A DNA stretch of 64,000 bases from JAFGVL01 sp963662245. GTDB taxonomy: Bacteria; Bacteroidota; Bacteroidia; Bacteroidales; Paludibacteraceae. This document shows, piece by piece, positions 24,298 through 33,052 of the stretch. The notes beneath the pieces are model-generated. The model saw only the letters and a program-made list of their open reading frames with translations, was not told the origin of the DNA and ran no database searches. Position 1 is the first letter of the stretch; each line of letters begins with the position of its first letter. The stretch spans positions 434,001-498,000 of the forward strand of contig CAXXVQ010000009.1 in assembly GCA_963662245.2 (NCBI GenBank). The letters run 5' to 3'. The translations under genes and the position numbers were made by a program.

Positions 24298-24305
24298 TAA
24301 ATTTG
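24298..24305 (+). promoter_or_regulatory. -7 element for the two-component operon
   Basis: TAAATTTG matches TAnnTTTG only 10 nt before the kinase ATG, so the leader would be about 3-6 nt, close to leaderless. Confidence 0.5.
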
Positions 24306-24315
24306 CGTTTCTATT

Positions 24316-25845
24316 ATGAAGAAGTCAAGGATTTGGTTGTTGGCGTTTTTGATGACTATGGCCTTTTTAGGTCTAGTTGTTTTGCAGGCTAATTATCTGC
24401 TTCAGACATCTCAAAGAATCGAGCGAGATTTTGATGAGAATGTAAATAGAAGCATATATCAAGTAGCCAAGTCTTTAGAGGAAATAGAAGTAAAGCATTA
24501 TTTGAATGAGAATGTAACTAAGTATACAAGGCGCAAAGTTAAGAATGCTTTGCAAACACAAATTTTTGCCTCAGATACAATCTCAATGTCAGATGCAATT
24601 ACTCTTGGAGATACGATTGATATAACTCAATCTTTTTTTGGTCCCAAAGTTGTATTGTCTGACAAACATGGTCAAGCATCTATTCAGTCAAACAATGAAG
24701 TGTTGTACGAGGAATATAAGGATCGATTTTATGACTCAAAGGTACTTTTAGATCAAGTTGCGCTAAGATGGATGAAAGAATCTGTTAGACTGCCAATTGA
24801 GAAAAGACTTAGATATCAAGATTTAGATAGTTTACTGAAGGTAGAATTAAACAATAATGAAATTTTTCTGCCTTATTACTATAAGGTTGTAGATGCAAAT
24901 GATGAGTTAATTTACGAGGCACAAATAGGTGATTTAAGCATAGTAAAGAAGAATTCATTGGCGTTTTATTACCAAGAGCTTTTCCCAAGTGAGGGAAAAG
25001 AAAAACCGTACTTTATAAAGATTACATTTCCAACGAAAAGAAGCTTTATTATCAAGTCATTATCCTTGTTATTGCCTTCTTTAGTGATGATTGTGATTTT
25101 GTCAATCATTTTTATTTATACAATCTACATTATTTTCAGACAAACAAACCTGTCTTTGATTAAGAATGATTTTATGAATAATATGACTCATGAGCTGAAA
25201 ACACCGATTTCTACAATTTCTTTAGCATCGCAGATGTTGCATGATGAGAATTTGGGGAAAACGCCGGAGAAATTGAAATATATTTCGGGCGTAATTGGAG
25301 ACGAAACAAAACGACTTAGATTTCTGGTGGATAAGGTGTTGCAAATGAGTATCTTCGAGAAGGAAAAACAGATGATGCGTTTTGTTGAAGTGAATGTGAA
25401 TGAGCTTATCAAAAATAGTATTGCAAATTTCTCGTTAAAAGTTGAAAGTACAGACGGAAGGATTTTTTCGCATTTAAGAGCTGACAATGCTTGGGCAATG
25501 GTTGACGAGGTGCATTTTACTAATGTGATTTTTAATCTCATGGAGAATGCCCTGAAATACAGAAGAGATGAGTTGGTTCTTAATGTTAGTACATGGAATG
25601 AAAAGGATAAGCTTCTTATCTTAATTCAGGATAATGGTGTTGGAATTAGTAAGGAACACCAGAAGCGTATTTTTGAGAAATTTTACAGAGTGCCAACAGG
25701 AAATGTGCATAATGTAAAAGGCTTTGGATTAGGTCTATCATATGTAAAAAAGATTATCATAGATCATAAAGGTTCAATTCGAGTAGAAAGTGAACCAAAT
25801 GTTGGAACCAAATTTATTATATCTATACCAACCCTAAAATTTTAG
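24316..25845 (+). CDS. rprX: Sensor histidine kinase, RprX-like
   Basis: 509 residues. Topology is a first transmembrane helix (about 8-27), a periplasmic sensor region (~28-240) with no recognised domain, a second helix (~245-272) and a cytoplasmic kinase. The HisKA box is NNMTHELKTPISTISLASQM with the phospho-accepting His. The ATPase domain has the N box (NVIFNLMENALKYR), G1 (IQDNGVGI), F box (IFEKFYRV) and G2 (GFGLGLSYV). The response-regulator gene follows after 4 nt. The partner's strong resemblance to Bacteroides RprY suggests the RprX name; the stimulus is unknown. Confidence 0.85.
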   Translation: MKKSRIWLLAFLMTMAFLGLVVLQANYLLQTSQRIERDFDENVNRSIYQVAKSLEEIEVKHYLNENVTKYTRRKVKNALQTQIFASDTISMSDAITLGDTIDITQSFFGPKVVLSDKHGQASIQSNNEVLYEEYKDRFYDSKVLLDQVALRWMKESVRLPIEKRLRYQDLDSLLKVELNNNEIFLPYYYKVVDANDELIYEAQIGDLSIVKKNSLAFYYQELFPSEGKEKPYFIKITFPTKRSFIIKSLSLLLPSLVMIVILSIIFIYTIYIIFRQTNLSLIKNDFMNNMTHELKTPISTISLASQMLHDENLGKTPEKLKYISGVIGDETKRLRFLVDKVLQMSIFEKEKQMMRFVEVNVNELIKNSIANFSLKVESTDGRIFSHLRADNAWAMVDEVHFTNVIFNLMENALKYRRDELVLNVSTWNEKDKLLILIQDNGVGISKEHQKRIFEKFYRVPTGNVHNVKGFGLGLSYVKKIIIDHKGSIRVESEPNVGTKFIISIPTLKF

Positions 25846-25849
25846 AATT

Positions 25850-26551
25850 ATGGATCAACAAACAAAAATCCTCCTATGTGAGGATGATGAAAACCTTGGG
25901 ATGTTGCTTCGCGAATACCTTCAAGCAAAAGGTTTGAATGTAGACTTGATGCCAGATGGTGAGGCTGGGTTAAAAGCATTTGCAAAAGACAAGTACGACT
26001 TGTGTGTGTTAGATGTTATGATGCCTAAAAAAGATGGCTTTACTTTAGCTCAGGACATCAGAAACTTAAATGCTGATATGCCAATTATCTTCTTAACTGC
26101 AAAAACAATGAAAGAAGATATTCTGGAAGGCTTTAAGTTAGGCGCTGATGATTACATTTCTAAGCCATTTAGCATGGAAGAATTGATGTTCCGTATGGAA
26201 GCTATTCTTCGTCGTGTGAAAGGTAAAAAGGCTAAAGAAGTAAGTGTTTATAACATTGGTCGTTTTGTTTTTGATACTCAGAAACAAATGCTTAGCATTG
26301 ATGGAAAAGACACTAAGCTTACAACTAAGGAATCTGAATTGCTTACATTGTTAGCATCTAATGCAAACAACATTTTAGAGCGTAACTATGCTTTAAAAAC
26401 AATTTGGATTGATGACAACTACTTTAATGCAAGAAGTATGGATGTTTACATCACTAAGCTTCGTAAGCATTTGAAAGAAGATCCTACTGTGGGAATTATT
26501 AATATTCACGGTAAAGGATACAAACTAATTACTCCAGAGAAAGATTTATAA
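25850..26551 (+). CDS. rprY: OmpR-family response regulator, RprY-like
   Basis: 233 residues. The receiver domain (1-120) has the acidic pair E11/D12/D13, the phospho-acceptor D55 in LCVLDVMMPKKDG, Thr in FLTAKT and Lys105 in SKPF. The C-terminal winged helix (about 135-230) has LTTKESELLTLLASNANNILERNYALKTIW and the closing NIHGKGYKLI. The opening MDQQTKILLCEDDENLGMLLREYLQAKG closely resembles Bacteroides RprY as I recall it. It is the second gene of the operon, ending at a strong terminator shared with convergent miaB. Confidence 0.88.
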   Translation: MDQQTKILLCEDDENLGMLLREYLQAKGLNVDLMPDGEAGLKAFAKDKYDLCVLDVMMPKKDGFTLAQDIRNLNADMPIIFLTAKTMKEDILEGFKLGADDYISKPFSMEELMFRMEAILRRVKGKKAKEVSVYNIGRFVFDTQKQMLSIDGKDTKLTTKESELLTLLASNANNILERNYALKTIWIDDNYFNARSMDVYITKLRKHLKEDPTVGIINIHGKGYKLITPEKDL

Positions 26552-26567
26552 TTTATTAATTTGGAAT

Positions 26568-26601
26568 AAAAAACGCCCGTCAATTTTGACGGGCGTTTTT
26601 T
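26568..26601. terminator. Bidirectional terminator between rprY and miaB
   Basis: CGCCCGTCAA / TTGACGGGCG, 10 bp with a 2-nt loop, flanked by an A6 and a T6 run, so it can serve both convergent genes. Confidence 0.9.
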
Positions 26602-26605
26602 GTGT

Positions 26606-27967
26606 TTATATGCAAATGCCTTTCAGTGTTGCTGATGAGGCTTCTGTGATTTTTACTTTTACAAATTCGCCAATTTTTAGACCTTCTCGAGGGAAGATGA
26701 CTACTTTGTTTTGAGAAGTGCGACCATAGAAGTCTTCTTTTGATCGTTTTGAAAATCCTTCTACAAGGACTTCAAATTCTTTTCCAATATCATTTTGGTT
26801 ACTTTTTAGAGAGAGCTCTCCTTGAAGTTTAATGATTTCGTTTAGGCGACGGATTTTTGTTTCTTCAGGTACATCATCCGGAATATTGTTTGCGGCAAAT
26901 GTGCCTGGGCGTTCACTGTACTTAAACATAAATGACATATCGTAACCAACTTCTCGCATAAGTGAGAGGCTGTCTTGATGGTCTTCTTCAGTTTCTGAGC
27001 AGAAGCCGGCAAAAATATCTGTGCTTATGCTACAATCTGGCAAATAGCGTCTGATGGCTGCGATTCTATCTAAATACCACTCGCGAGTGTATTTGCGCTT
27101 CATTAGTTCAAGAATGCGGCTGCTTCCTGATTGTACCGGTAAGTGTATACTGCGACATAAGTTTGGATGATCTGCTATTACCTGTAGGGTTTCGTCGCTC
27201 ATGTCTTTTGGGTGTGAGGTTGTGAAACGGATGCGCATCCCCGGAGCTGTTTCTGCAACTCGTTTTAATAATTCAGGGAAGTTAATGGTCTCAGCTTCTC
27301 CTTTAAACTCGTATGAGTTTACATTTTGACCTAATAAAGTAACCTCTTTATATCCTTTTGCTTCTAAGTCTTTAAGCTCGTTAAGAATGCTTTCCACATC
27401 GCGACTGCGTTCTCTACCTCTAGTGTAAGGAACGATGCAGTAAGTGCAGAAGTTATTGCACCCACGCATAATTGAGATAAAGCCAGAAAGAGGATTCCCT
27501 ATTCTTGAAGGAATTATATCTTTATAAGTCTCGGTTGTAGATAGTTCTACATTGATGGCTTTTTCTCCTTTTTCAACTGCACCAACTAAGTTAGGTATGT
27601 CCATGTAAGCGTCAGGTCCTACAACTACATCTACTTTGTGTTCAGTGATTAATTCTTCTTTTACTCTTTCAGCCATGCAGCCTATAACACCAATAATTAA
27701 GTTTGGCTTGTTTTTGCGTTTCATTGACTGAAATACCTGTAGGCGTGAAATAACCTTCTGTTCTGCATTGTCGCGAACAGAGCAGGTGTTTACAAAAATT
27801 GCGTCAGCTTCTTTGATGTCATTTGTAATGGTAAATCCATCCATTTCCATGATTGAAGCTACGACTTCGCTGTCGGCTGAGTTCATTTGGCAGCCATAAG
27901 TCTCAATAAATAACTTTTTCCCGACTTGCACGGATTTAAAGTCCGCTCTGTCATTTGATTTTTTCAT
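26606..27967 (-). CDS. miaB: tRNA-2-methylthio-N6-dimethylallyladenosine synthase
   Basis: 453 residues from the ATG at 27967; a longer in-frame start at 27994 lies on the promoter -7 box. The N-terminal UPF0004 domain carries YGCQMNSADSE plus two more Cys (NTCSVR and GCMAE) that bind one [4Fe-4S] cluster. The radical-SAM core has CNNFCTYCIVPYTRGRERSR, and the C-terminal TRAM domain (about 385-450) binds tRNA. MiaB adds the 2-methylthio group to i6A37 of tRNAs reading UNN codons. All motifs are intact. Confidence 0.95.
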   Translation of the reverse strand: MKKSNDRADFKSVQVGKKLFIETYGCQMNSADSEVVASIMEMDGFTITNDIKEADAIFVNTCSVRDNAEQKVISRLQVFQSMKRKNKPNLIIGVIGCMAERVKEELITEHKVDVVVGPDAYMDIPNLVGAVEKGEKAINVELSTTETYKDIIPSRIGNPLSGFISIMRGCNNFCTYCIVPYTRGRERSRDVESILNELKDLEAKGYKEVTLLGQNVNSYEFKGEAETINFPELLKRVAETAPGMRIRFTTSHPKDMSDETLQVIADHPNLCRSIHLPVQSGSSRILELMKRKYTREWYLDRIAAIRRYLPDCSISTDIFAGFCSETEEDHQDSLSLMREVGYDMSFMFKYSERPGTFAANNIPDDVPEETKIRRLNEIIKLQGELSLKSNQNDIGKEFEVLVEGFSKRSKEDFYGRTSQNKVVIFPREGLKIGEFVKVKITEASSATLKGICI

Positions 27968-27991
27968 ATGATATATATTTAAATTACGGTG

Positions 27992-27999
27992 CAAAGATA
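27992..27999 (-). promoter_or_regulatory. -7 element for miaB
   Basis: The minus strand reads TATCTTTG, 24 nt upstream of the chosen ATG. Confidence 0.6.
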
Positions 28000-28148
28000 A
28001 TTAATAAACTTAGCTATTGTAGATATTTGTTAGTCGCGAATAAGTCTTTAGCAATCGCTATCTGTCTGAGCTTTGCACACTTGCAGAAAAGTGACTGTTG
28101 TTTTCTTATTTTTTACATAAAATGTGATTTTTTATATTGCAAATTGTT

Positions 28149-28156
28149 TACATTTG
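28149..28156 (+). promoter_or_regulatory. -7 element for the rseC-rnf operon
   Basis: TACATTTG followed by CCCC matches TAnnTTTG, 29 nt before the rseC ATG, in the 218-bp divergent gap from miaB. Confidence 0.55.
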
Positions 28157-28185
28157 CCCCGCAATTGTAATCTCGACTTTGCAAA

Positions 28186-28596
28186 ATGGGGGAAACAATA
28201 GAACATACAGGTATCATTTTAAGTGCTGATAACGGACATATTAAGGTTCAAATTCAGCAAAATTCAGCTTGTGCAGCATGTCATGCAAATGGTGCTTGTA
28301 GTGCTGCTGATACAGCAGATAAAGTTATTGAAGTTTTTGATAATGGGGACTATCATGTTGGGCAATTGGTTCATTTGTATGGAGCAAGCTCATTAGGAAT
28401 GAAAGCGGTTTTTTATGCGTTTTTGATTCCTTTTTTTATTATGGTAGTTGTGCTATTTGTAAGTATGGCATATTTCACTGAGTTAGAAAGTGGATTATAT
28501 GCTTTGTTATCATTACTTCCGTATTATGTTGTGCTATTCTTTTTTAGAAAATCCTTCCGCAAAGCATTCGTTTTTCAAATAAAGCCAATCGAATAA
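28186..28596 (+). CDS. rseC: SoxR-reducing system / RseC family membrane protein
   Basis: 136 residues. An N-terminal domain contains the cysteine cluster C-A-A-C-H-A-N-G-A-C (about residues 27-36) typical of RseC, followed by two transmembrane helices (about 70-90 and 97-115). RseC proteins are co-encoded with Rnf complexes. In E. coli the Rsx/RseC system reduces SoxR; no soxR is visible here, so a role in Rnf maturation or electron hand-off is an inference from context. It is the first gene of the operon, 24 nt before rnfB. Confidence 0.9.
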   Translation: MGETIEHTGIILSADNGHIKVQIQQNSACAACHANGACSAADTADKVIEVFDNGDYHVGQLVHLYGASSLGMKAVFYAFLIPFFIMVVVLFVSMAYFTELESGLYALLSLLPYYVVLFFFRKSFRKAFVFQIKPIE

Positions 28597-28620
28597 CTTT
28601 TTATAATTACTATTAATACT

Positions 28621-29475
28621 ATGGATTTTACTTCTGTTATTGTTTTAGGTACAATTGGAGCTTTGGCTGCTGTAATTCTATATTTTGCAGCTCAAAAGTT
28701 TAAAGTGTACGAAGATCCTCGCATTGATGAAGTGGAAGAGTCTCTTCCTGCAGCTAACTGTGGTGGATGTGGTTTTCCTGGATGTAGAGGTTTTGCCGAC
28801 GCTTGTGTTAAAGCAGATACATTAGATGGGCTGAATTGTCCTGTAGGAGGTGCTGAAGTTATGGCGAAAGTAGCTGGTATTTTAGGTTTGGAAGCATCTG
28901 CTGCTGACCCAATGATTGCTGTAGTTCGTTGTAATGGAACCTGTGAAAATCGTCCTCGTGTAAATCAATATGATGGAGCTGCAAATTGTGCTGTAGCAGC
29001 AAATTTATATGGGGGAGAAACCGGATGTTCGTTTGGTTGCCTAGGTTTAGGTGATTGTGAAGTGTCTTGTCCTTTTGATGCAATACATGTGAATCCTGAA
29101 ACAGGACTTCCTGAAGTAGATGAAGATAAATGTACTGCTTGTGGAGCTTGTGTTAAAGCTTGTCCAAAATTAATTATTGAACTTCGTAAAAAAGGACCTA
29201 AGTCTCGTAGAATTTATGTTGAGTGCGTAAATAAAGATAAAGGAGCTGTGGCTAAGAAAGCTTGTGATGTTGCTTGTATTGGTTGTGGGAAATGTCAAAA
29301 AGCTTGTGAATTTGAAGCAATTACTATTGAGCACAACTTAGCATATATTGATCCAACAAAATGTCGTTTGTGTCGCAAGTGTGTTGAAGTTTGTCCTACA
29401 AGCGCAATCAAAGAGCTTAACTTCCCTCCACGCAAACCAAAAGTGGAAAAAGCAGACGAAGCTCCTGCTAGCTAA
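28621..29475 (+). CDS. rnfB: Rnf complex electron-transport subunit B
   Basis: 284 residues. One N-terminal membrane helix (about 4-22) precedes a [4Fe-4S] domain NCGGCGFPGCRGFADAC. A further cysteine-rich region has CNGTCENR and CSFGCLGLGDCEVSCPF, then three ferredoxin-type clusters: CTACGACVKACPK, CIGCGKCQKACEF and CRLCRKCVEVCPT. RnfB accepts electrons from reduced ferredoxin and passes them into the complex. The many clusters (room for about six) match the long Bacteroidota and Clostridia type, in contrast to the shorter gamma-proteobacterial form. Confidence 0.95.
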   Translation: MDFTSVIVLGTIGALAAVILYFAAQKFKVYEDPRIDEVEESLPAANCGGCGFPGCRGFADACVKADTLDGLNCPVGGAEVMAKVAGILGLEASAADPMIAVVRCNGTCENRPRVNQYDGAANCAVAANLYGGETGCSFGCLGLGDCEVSCPFDAIHVNPETGLPEVDEDKCTACGACVKACPKLIIELRKKGPKSRRIYVECVNKDKGAVAKKACDVACIGCGKCQKACEFEAITIEHNLAYIDPTKCRLCRKCVEVCPTSAIKELNFPPRKPKVEKADEAPAS

Positions 29476-29512
29476 TTAATTTGGAATATTTGACAATTGG
29501 AAAATTGAATAT

Positions 29513-30838
29513 ATGAAGACATTTAGAATAGGTGGTATTCATCCACCTGAAAATAAATTCTCAGCACATCAAGCAATTCAAGTAGCTCCGCTTCCTAAGC
29601 AAGCGGTGATTATGCTTGGGCAAAGTTTGGGTGCACCTTCAGCCGTTTTGGTTTCAAAAGGTGATGAAGTGAAAGTGGGGACTTTAATTGCTAAGGCAAA
29701 CGGCTTTGTTTCTGCAAATGTACACTCTTCAGTTTCTGGTAAAGTTGCTAAAATTGAAGAAGTAGTTGATGCAAGTGGTTACAAAAGAATGTCTGTTCTT
29801 ATTGATGTAGAAGGTGACGAATGGGAGCCAACTATTGATAGAAGTGCAGATTTAGTAAAAGACATTACTGCTACAAAAGAAGAAATTACAGCTAAAATAG
29901 CTGAGGCAGGTATTGTTGGTTTGGGTGGAGCTACTTTCCCAACTCATATCAAATTATCTCCTCCTCCGGGAAAAGTTGCAGAGGTTTTATTAATCAATGC
30001 TGTTGAGTGTGAGCCGTATTTAACTGCTGACCATCAATTGATGCTTGAAAGACCTGAGCAGATTTTAACTGGGGTAAGTATCTTAATGAAAGGCATTGGC
30101 GTTTCTCGTGCTGTTATTGGTATTGAGAATAATAAGCCTGATGCAATTGAATTATTGACAAAGCTTGCTGCTAATTATAAAGGCATTGAAATTTGTCCAT
30201 TAAAAGTTCAATATCCACAAGGTGGAGAGAAACAACTAATTGATGCTGCTATTGGTCGTCAAGTGCCAAGCGGAACTCTTCCTATCGAAGTAGGTGCTGT
30301 TGTTCAAAATGTTGGAACTGCATATGCAATCTATGAAGCAGTTCAAAAAAATAAACCATTATTTGAGCGTATCATTTCTGTTACTGGTAAATCAGTTAAG
30401 AAACCATCAAACTTCCAAGCTCGTATTGGAACACCAATGTCAGAGTTAATTGATTTATGTGGTGGTCTTCCTGCAGATACAGGTAAAGTGATTGGTGGTG
30501 GTCCAATGATGGGTAAAGCCTTGACTTCATTGAATGTGCCAATGACAAAAGGAAGTTCAGGTTTGTTGATTATGCCTAGCTTTGAAGCTCAACGCGCAAG
30601 TATGAGAAACTGTATTCGTTGCGGTAAATGTGTAAGCGTTTGTCCAATGGGATTACAACCTTTCTTATTAATGAGTTTGGCTGAAAATACAATTTGGGAT
30701 CGCTCAGAGAAAGAGCATGTTATGGATTGTATTGAGTGTGGATCATGTAGCTATACTTGTCCTTCTTCTCGTCCGTTGTTAGACTATATCCGTTTAGGAA
30801 AAGGACGCGTAGGTGCAATTATCAGAAGTAGAAAATAA
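29513..30838 (+). CDS. rnfC: Rnf complex subunit C (NADH-interacting)
   Basis: 441 residues. The N-terminal region carries a lipoyl-like sandwich (FVSANVHSSVSGKVAKIEEV), then the NADH/FMN-binding Nuo51-like fold with GLGGATFPTHIKLSPP and NAVECEPYLTADHQLM. The C-terminus has two [4Fe-4S] cluster motifs, CIRCGKCVSVCP and CIECGSCSYTCPSSRPL. RnfC is the peripheral subunit that reduces NAD+. It lies 37 nt after rnfB and 18 nt before rnfD. Confidence 0.95.
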   Translation: MKTFRIGGIHPPENKFSAHQAIQVAPLPKQAVIMLGQSLGAPSAVLVSKGDEVKVGTLIAKANGFVSANVHSSVSGKVAKIEEVVDASGYKRMSVLIDVEGDEWEPTIDRSADLVKDITATKEEITAKIAEAGIVGLGGATFPTHIKLSPPPGKVAEVLLINAVECEPYLTADHQLMLERPEQILTGVSILMKGIGVSRAVIGIENNKPDAIELLTKLAANYKGIEICPLKVQYPQGGEKQLIDAAIGRQVPSGTLPIEVGAVVQNVGTAYAIYEAVQKNKPLFERIISVTGKSVKKPSNFQARIGTPMSELIDLCGGLPADTGKVIGGGPMMGKALTSLNVPMTKGSSGLLIMPSFEAQRASMRNCIRCGKCVSVCPMGLQPFLLMSLAENTIWDRSEKEHVMDCIECGSCSYTCPSSRPLLDYIRLGKGRVGAIIRSRK

Positions 30839-30856
30839 AAAATCATTATATAAATT

Positions 30857-31819
30857 ATGAGTAAATTTATAGTTTCTCCATCGCCTCATATTCATAGTGG
30901 TGATTCCATTGAAAAGAATATGTACGGTGTGATCATAGCTATGGTTCCGGCTTTGTTGGCTTCACTTTACTTCTTTGGTATTGGAGCATTAGTCGTAACA
31001 TTAGTTTCTGTGATTTCTTGTGTTGGTTTTGAATTTTTAATTCAGAAATATTTATTAAAAAAATCAGTATGCATTACTGACGGTTCTGCTGCTCTTACCG
31101 GTTTATTATTAGCATTTAACTTGCCTTCAAATCTTCCTATTTGGATGATTATTATTGGTTCGTTAGTGGCTATTGGTATTGGTAAGATGTCATTTGGTGG
31201 ATTAGGAAATAACTTGTTTAACCCGGCTTTAGTAGGTCGCGTGTTCTTGTTAATCTCTTTCCCTGTTGCAATGACGACTTGGCCGGTTCCTCACGGTATC
31301 ACAACATCTTATCTAGATGCTGAGACAGGAGCAACTGCATTATCAATGATGAAAAATAATTTTGGAACAATGCCTTCTACTGCTGATTTGTTCTTTGGGC
31401 AAATGGGAGGTAGTTTAGGTGAGGTTTCGGCTCTAGCTTTATTATTAGGATTAGGCTGGTTGCTTTATAAAAAGATTATCACTTGGCATATTCCGGTAAG
31501 TATCTTTGCTACTGTGGCTGTTTTTGCATGGATATTAAATATGGCAAACCCTGATGCATTTGCTTGTCCTGTTACTCATTTATTTACAGGAGGTTTAATG
31601 TTAGGTGCTATTTTCATGGCAACTGATTATGTTACTTCTCCAATGAGTAAAGCAGGAATGATTATCTATGGTGTTGGTATCGGTATTTTAACGATAGTGA
31701 TTCGTAATTTTGGTGCATATCCGGAAGGAGTTTCATTTGCTATTCTTATTATGAATGCATTTACTCCGCTTATTAATACCTATGTTAAACCTAAATTATA
31801 TGGGGAGGTAGTAAAATAA
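30857..31819 (+). CDS. rnfD: Rnf complex membrane subunit D
   Basis: 320 residues with about nine or ten transmembrane helices. FGGLGNNLFNPALVGRVFLLISFPVAMTTWP is the conserved NqrB/RnfD core, and ETGATALSMM holds the Thr or Ser residue used for covalent FMN attachment in this family. Together with RnfE, RnfA and RnfG it forms the membrane part that couples electron transfer to ion translocation. The stop overlaps the rnfG start (TAATG). Confidence 0.94.
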   Translation: MSKFIVSPSPHIHSGDSIEKNMYGVIIAMVPALLASLYFFGIGALVVTLVSVISCVGFEFLIQKYLLKKSVCITDGSAALTGLLLAFNLPSNLPIWMIIIGSLVAIGIGKMSFGGLGNNLFNPALVGRVFLLISFPVAMTTWPVPHGITTSYLDAETGATALSMMKNNFGTMPSTADLFFGQMGGSLGEVSALALLLGLGWLLYKKIITWHIPVSIFATVAVFAWILNMANPDAFACPVTHLFTGGLMLGAIFMATDYVTSPMSKAGMIIYGVGIGILTIVIRNFGAYPEGVSFAILIMNAFTPLINTYVKPKLYGEVVK

Positions 31820-32445
31820 TGGCAAAATTAGAATCTACATTTAAAAATATGTTCATTGTGCTTACAGTGATCTCATTTATTGCTGCTGGTTCATTGGCTG
31901 CGATGTACTCTTTAACAAAGACTCCTATTGAGTTGGCGAAAGCTAAAAAAACCCAGGATGCTATTAAGGAAGTTTTACCTGCTTTTGATAAGTTAGAGGA
32001 GGTGACTTCTCAAGAAGGATTATTAATTCACAAAGCATATGATGCTTCTGGTGAGTTTGTTGGTGCTGCCGTTGAAACTAAATCTGAAAAAGGATTTAGT
32101 GGTGAGGTTAAAGTAATGGTTGGTTTTGATAAAGATGGTAACATCGTAAATTATTCAGTACTTGACCAAAAAGAAACTCCGGGACTTGGAACTAAAATGG
32201 TTGATTGGTTTAAAACTGATAAAGGGAACCAAAGTATTTTAGGGAAGAATCCGGAGAAAAATAACTTAACAGTTTCGAAAGATGGTGGTGAGGTAGATGC
32301 AATTACTGCTTCGACTATTAGTTCGAGAGCGTTTTTAGATGCAATTGCTAATGGATACAAAGCATATGCATCAGCAAATGATAAACAAGTAGATATGAAA
32401 TCAGGAGCTACTGAAAAGGCTCAGGAAGGAGGTGATAATGAGTAA
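31819..32445 (+). CDS. rnfG: Rnf complex subunit G (FMN-binding)
   Basis: 208 residues. A single N-terminal transmembrane helix (about 10-32) anchors a periplasmic FMN-binding domain. The flavinylation motif is in VDAITASTISSRAFLDAI, where the second Thr is the expected covalent FMN site. GFSGEVKVMVGFDKDGNIVNYSVLDQKETPGLGTK is the conserved core. Overlaps rnfD by one base of the stop and rnfE by 8 nt. The C-terminal tail is Lys/Glu-rich and its last codons encode the Shine-Dalgarno sequence of rnfE. Confidence 0.94.
   Translation: MAKLESTFKNMFIVLTVISFIAAGSLAAMYSLTKTPIELAKAKKTQDAIKEVLPAFDKLEEVTSQEGLLIHKAYDASGEFVGAAVETKSEKGFSGEVKVMVGFDKDGNIVNYSVLDQKETPGLGTKMVDWFKTDKGNQSILGKNPEKNNLTVSKDGGEVDAITASTISSRAFLDAIANGYKAYASANDKQVDMKSGATEKAQEGGDNE
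32426..32437 (+). promoter_or_regulatory. Exact Shine-Dalgarno sequence for rnfE
   Basis: AAGGAGGTGA, a 10-nt perfect complement of the 16S anti-SD, lies inside the last rnfG codons with the AGGAGG core 5 nt before the rnfE ATG at 32438. It decides that start over the GTG at 32432. Such sequences are rare in this window. Confidence 0.8.
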
Positions 32446-33025
32446 TGGAATTAAAGTCTTAACCAATGGGTTAATAAAAGAGAATCCTGTATTGGTTCTT
32501 TTGCTGGGAATGTGTCCTACTTTAGGAACAACTTCATCTGCTATCAATGGTTTAGGGATGGGGCTAGCAACTACATTTGTGTTGATTTGTTCAAACATTG
32601 TAATTTCGTTGATCAAAAATTTTATTCCAGATAAAGTTCGTATTCCTTCATTTATTGTCGTGATTGCAGCTTTTGTAACTATTGTTGAAATGAGTATGCA
32701 AGCTTATGTGCCTGCATTATATGATAGCTTAGGATTATTTATCCCACTTATTGTTGTAAACTGTATTGTATTAGGTCGTGCAGAATCATTCGCTGCTAAA
32801 AACAATGTTATGATGTCAATGTTTGATGGTTTAGGAATGGGTCTTGGGTTTTCTCTTGCATTAACAATGCTTGGAGGTATTCGTGAGTTGTTAGGAACTG
32901 GTAAAATCTTTGATCTTACAATTTACCCAGAAAACTATGGTATGTTGATTTTTGTATTAGCTCCGGGAGCATTTATAGCTTTAGGATTCCTGATTGCTGT
33001 TGTAAATAAACTAAGAAAAGCGTAA
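32438..33025 (+). CDS. rnfE: Rnf complex membrane subunit E
   Basis: 195 residues from the ATG at 32438. Six transmembrane helices with family segments LIKENPVLVLLLGMCPTLGTTSSA and FIPLIVVNCIVLGRAESFA. The first motif holds the conserved Cys that, with its counterpart in RnfA, binds an Fe-S cluster in the middle of the membrane. RnfE and RnfA are inverted-topology homologues. The gene is 27 nt before rnfA. Confidence 0.95.
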   Translation: MSNGIKVLTNGLIKENPVLVLLLGMCPTLGTTSSAINGLGMGLATTFVLICSNIVISLIKNFIPDKVRIPSFIVVIAAFVTIVEMSMQAYVPALYDSLGLFIPLIVVNCIVLGRAESFAAKNNVMMSMFDGLGMGLGFSLALTMLGGIRELLGTGKIFDLTIYPENYGMLIFVLAPGAFIALGFLIAVVNKLRKA

Positions 33026-33052
33026 TAGCGTAAGCATAAAAAATTATTAGTT

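Noticed and set aside
27968..28185. Searched for a riboswitch or small RNA in the miaB-rseC gap
   Set aside because: Beyond two divergent promoter boxes I see no strong stem or conserved core.
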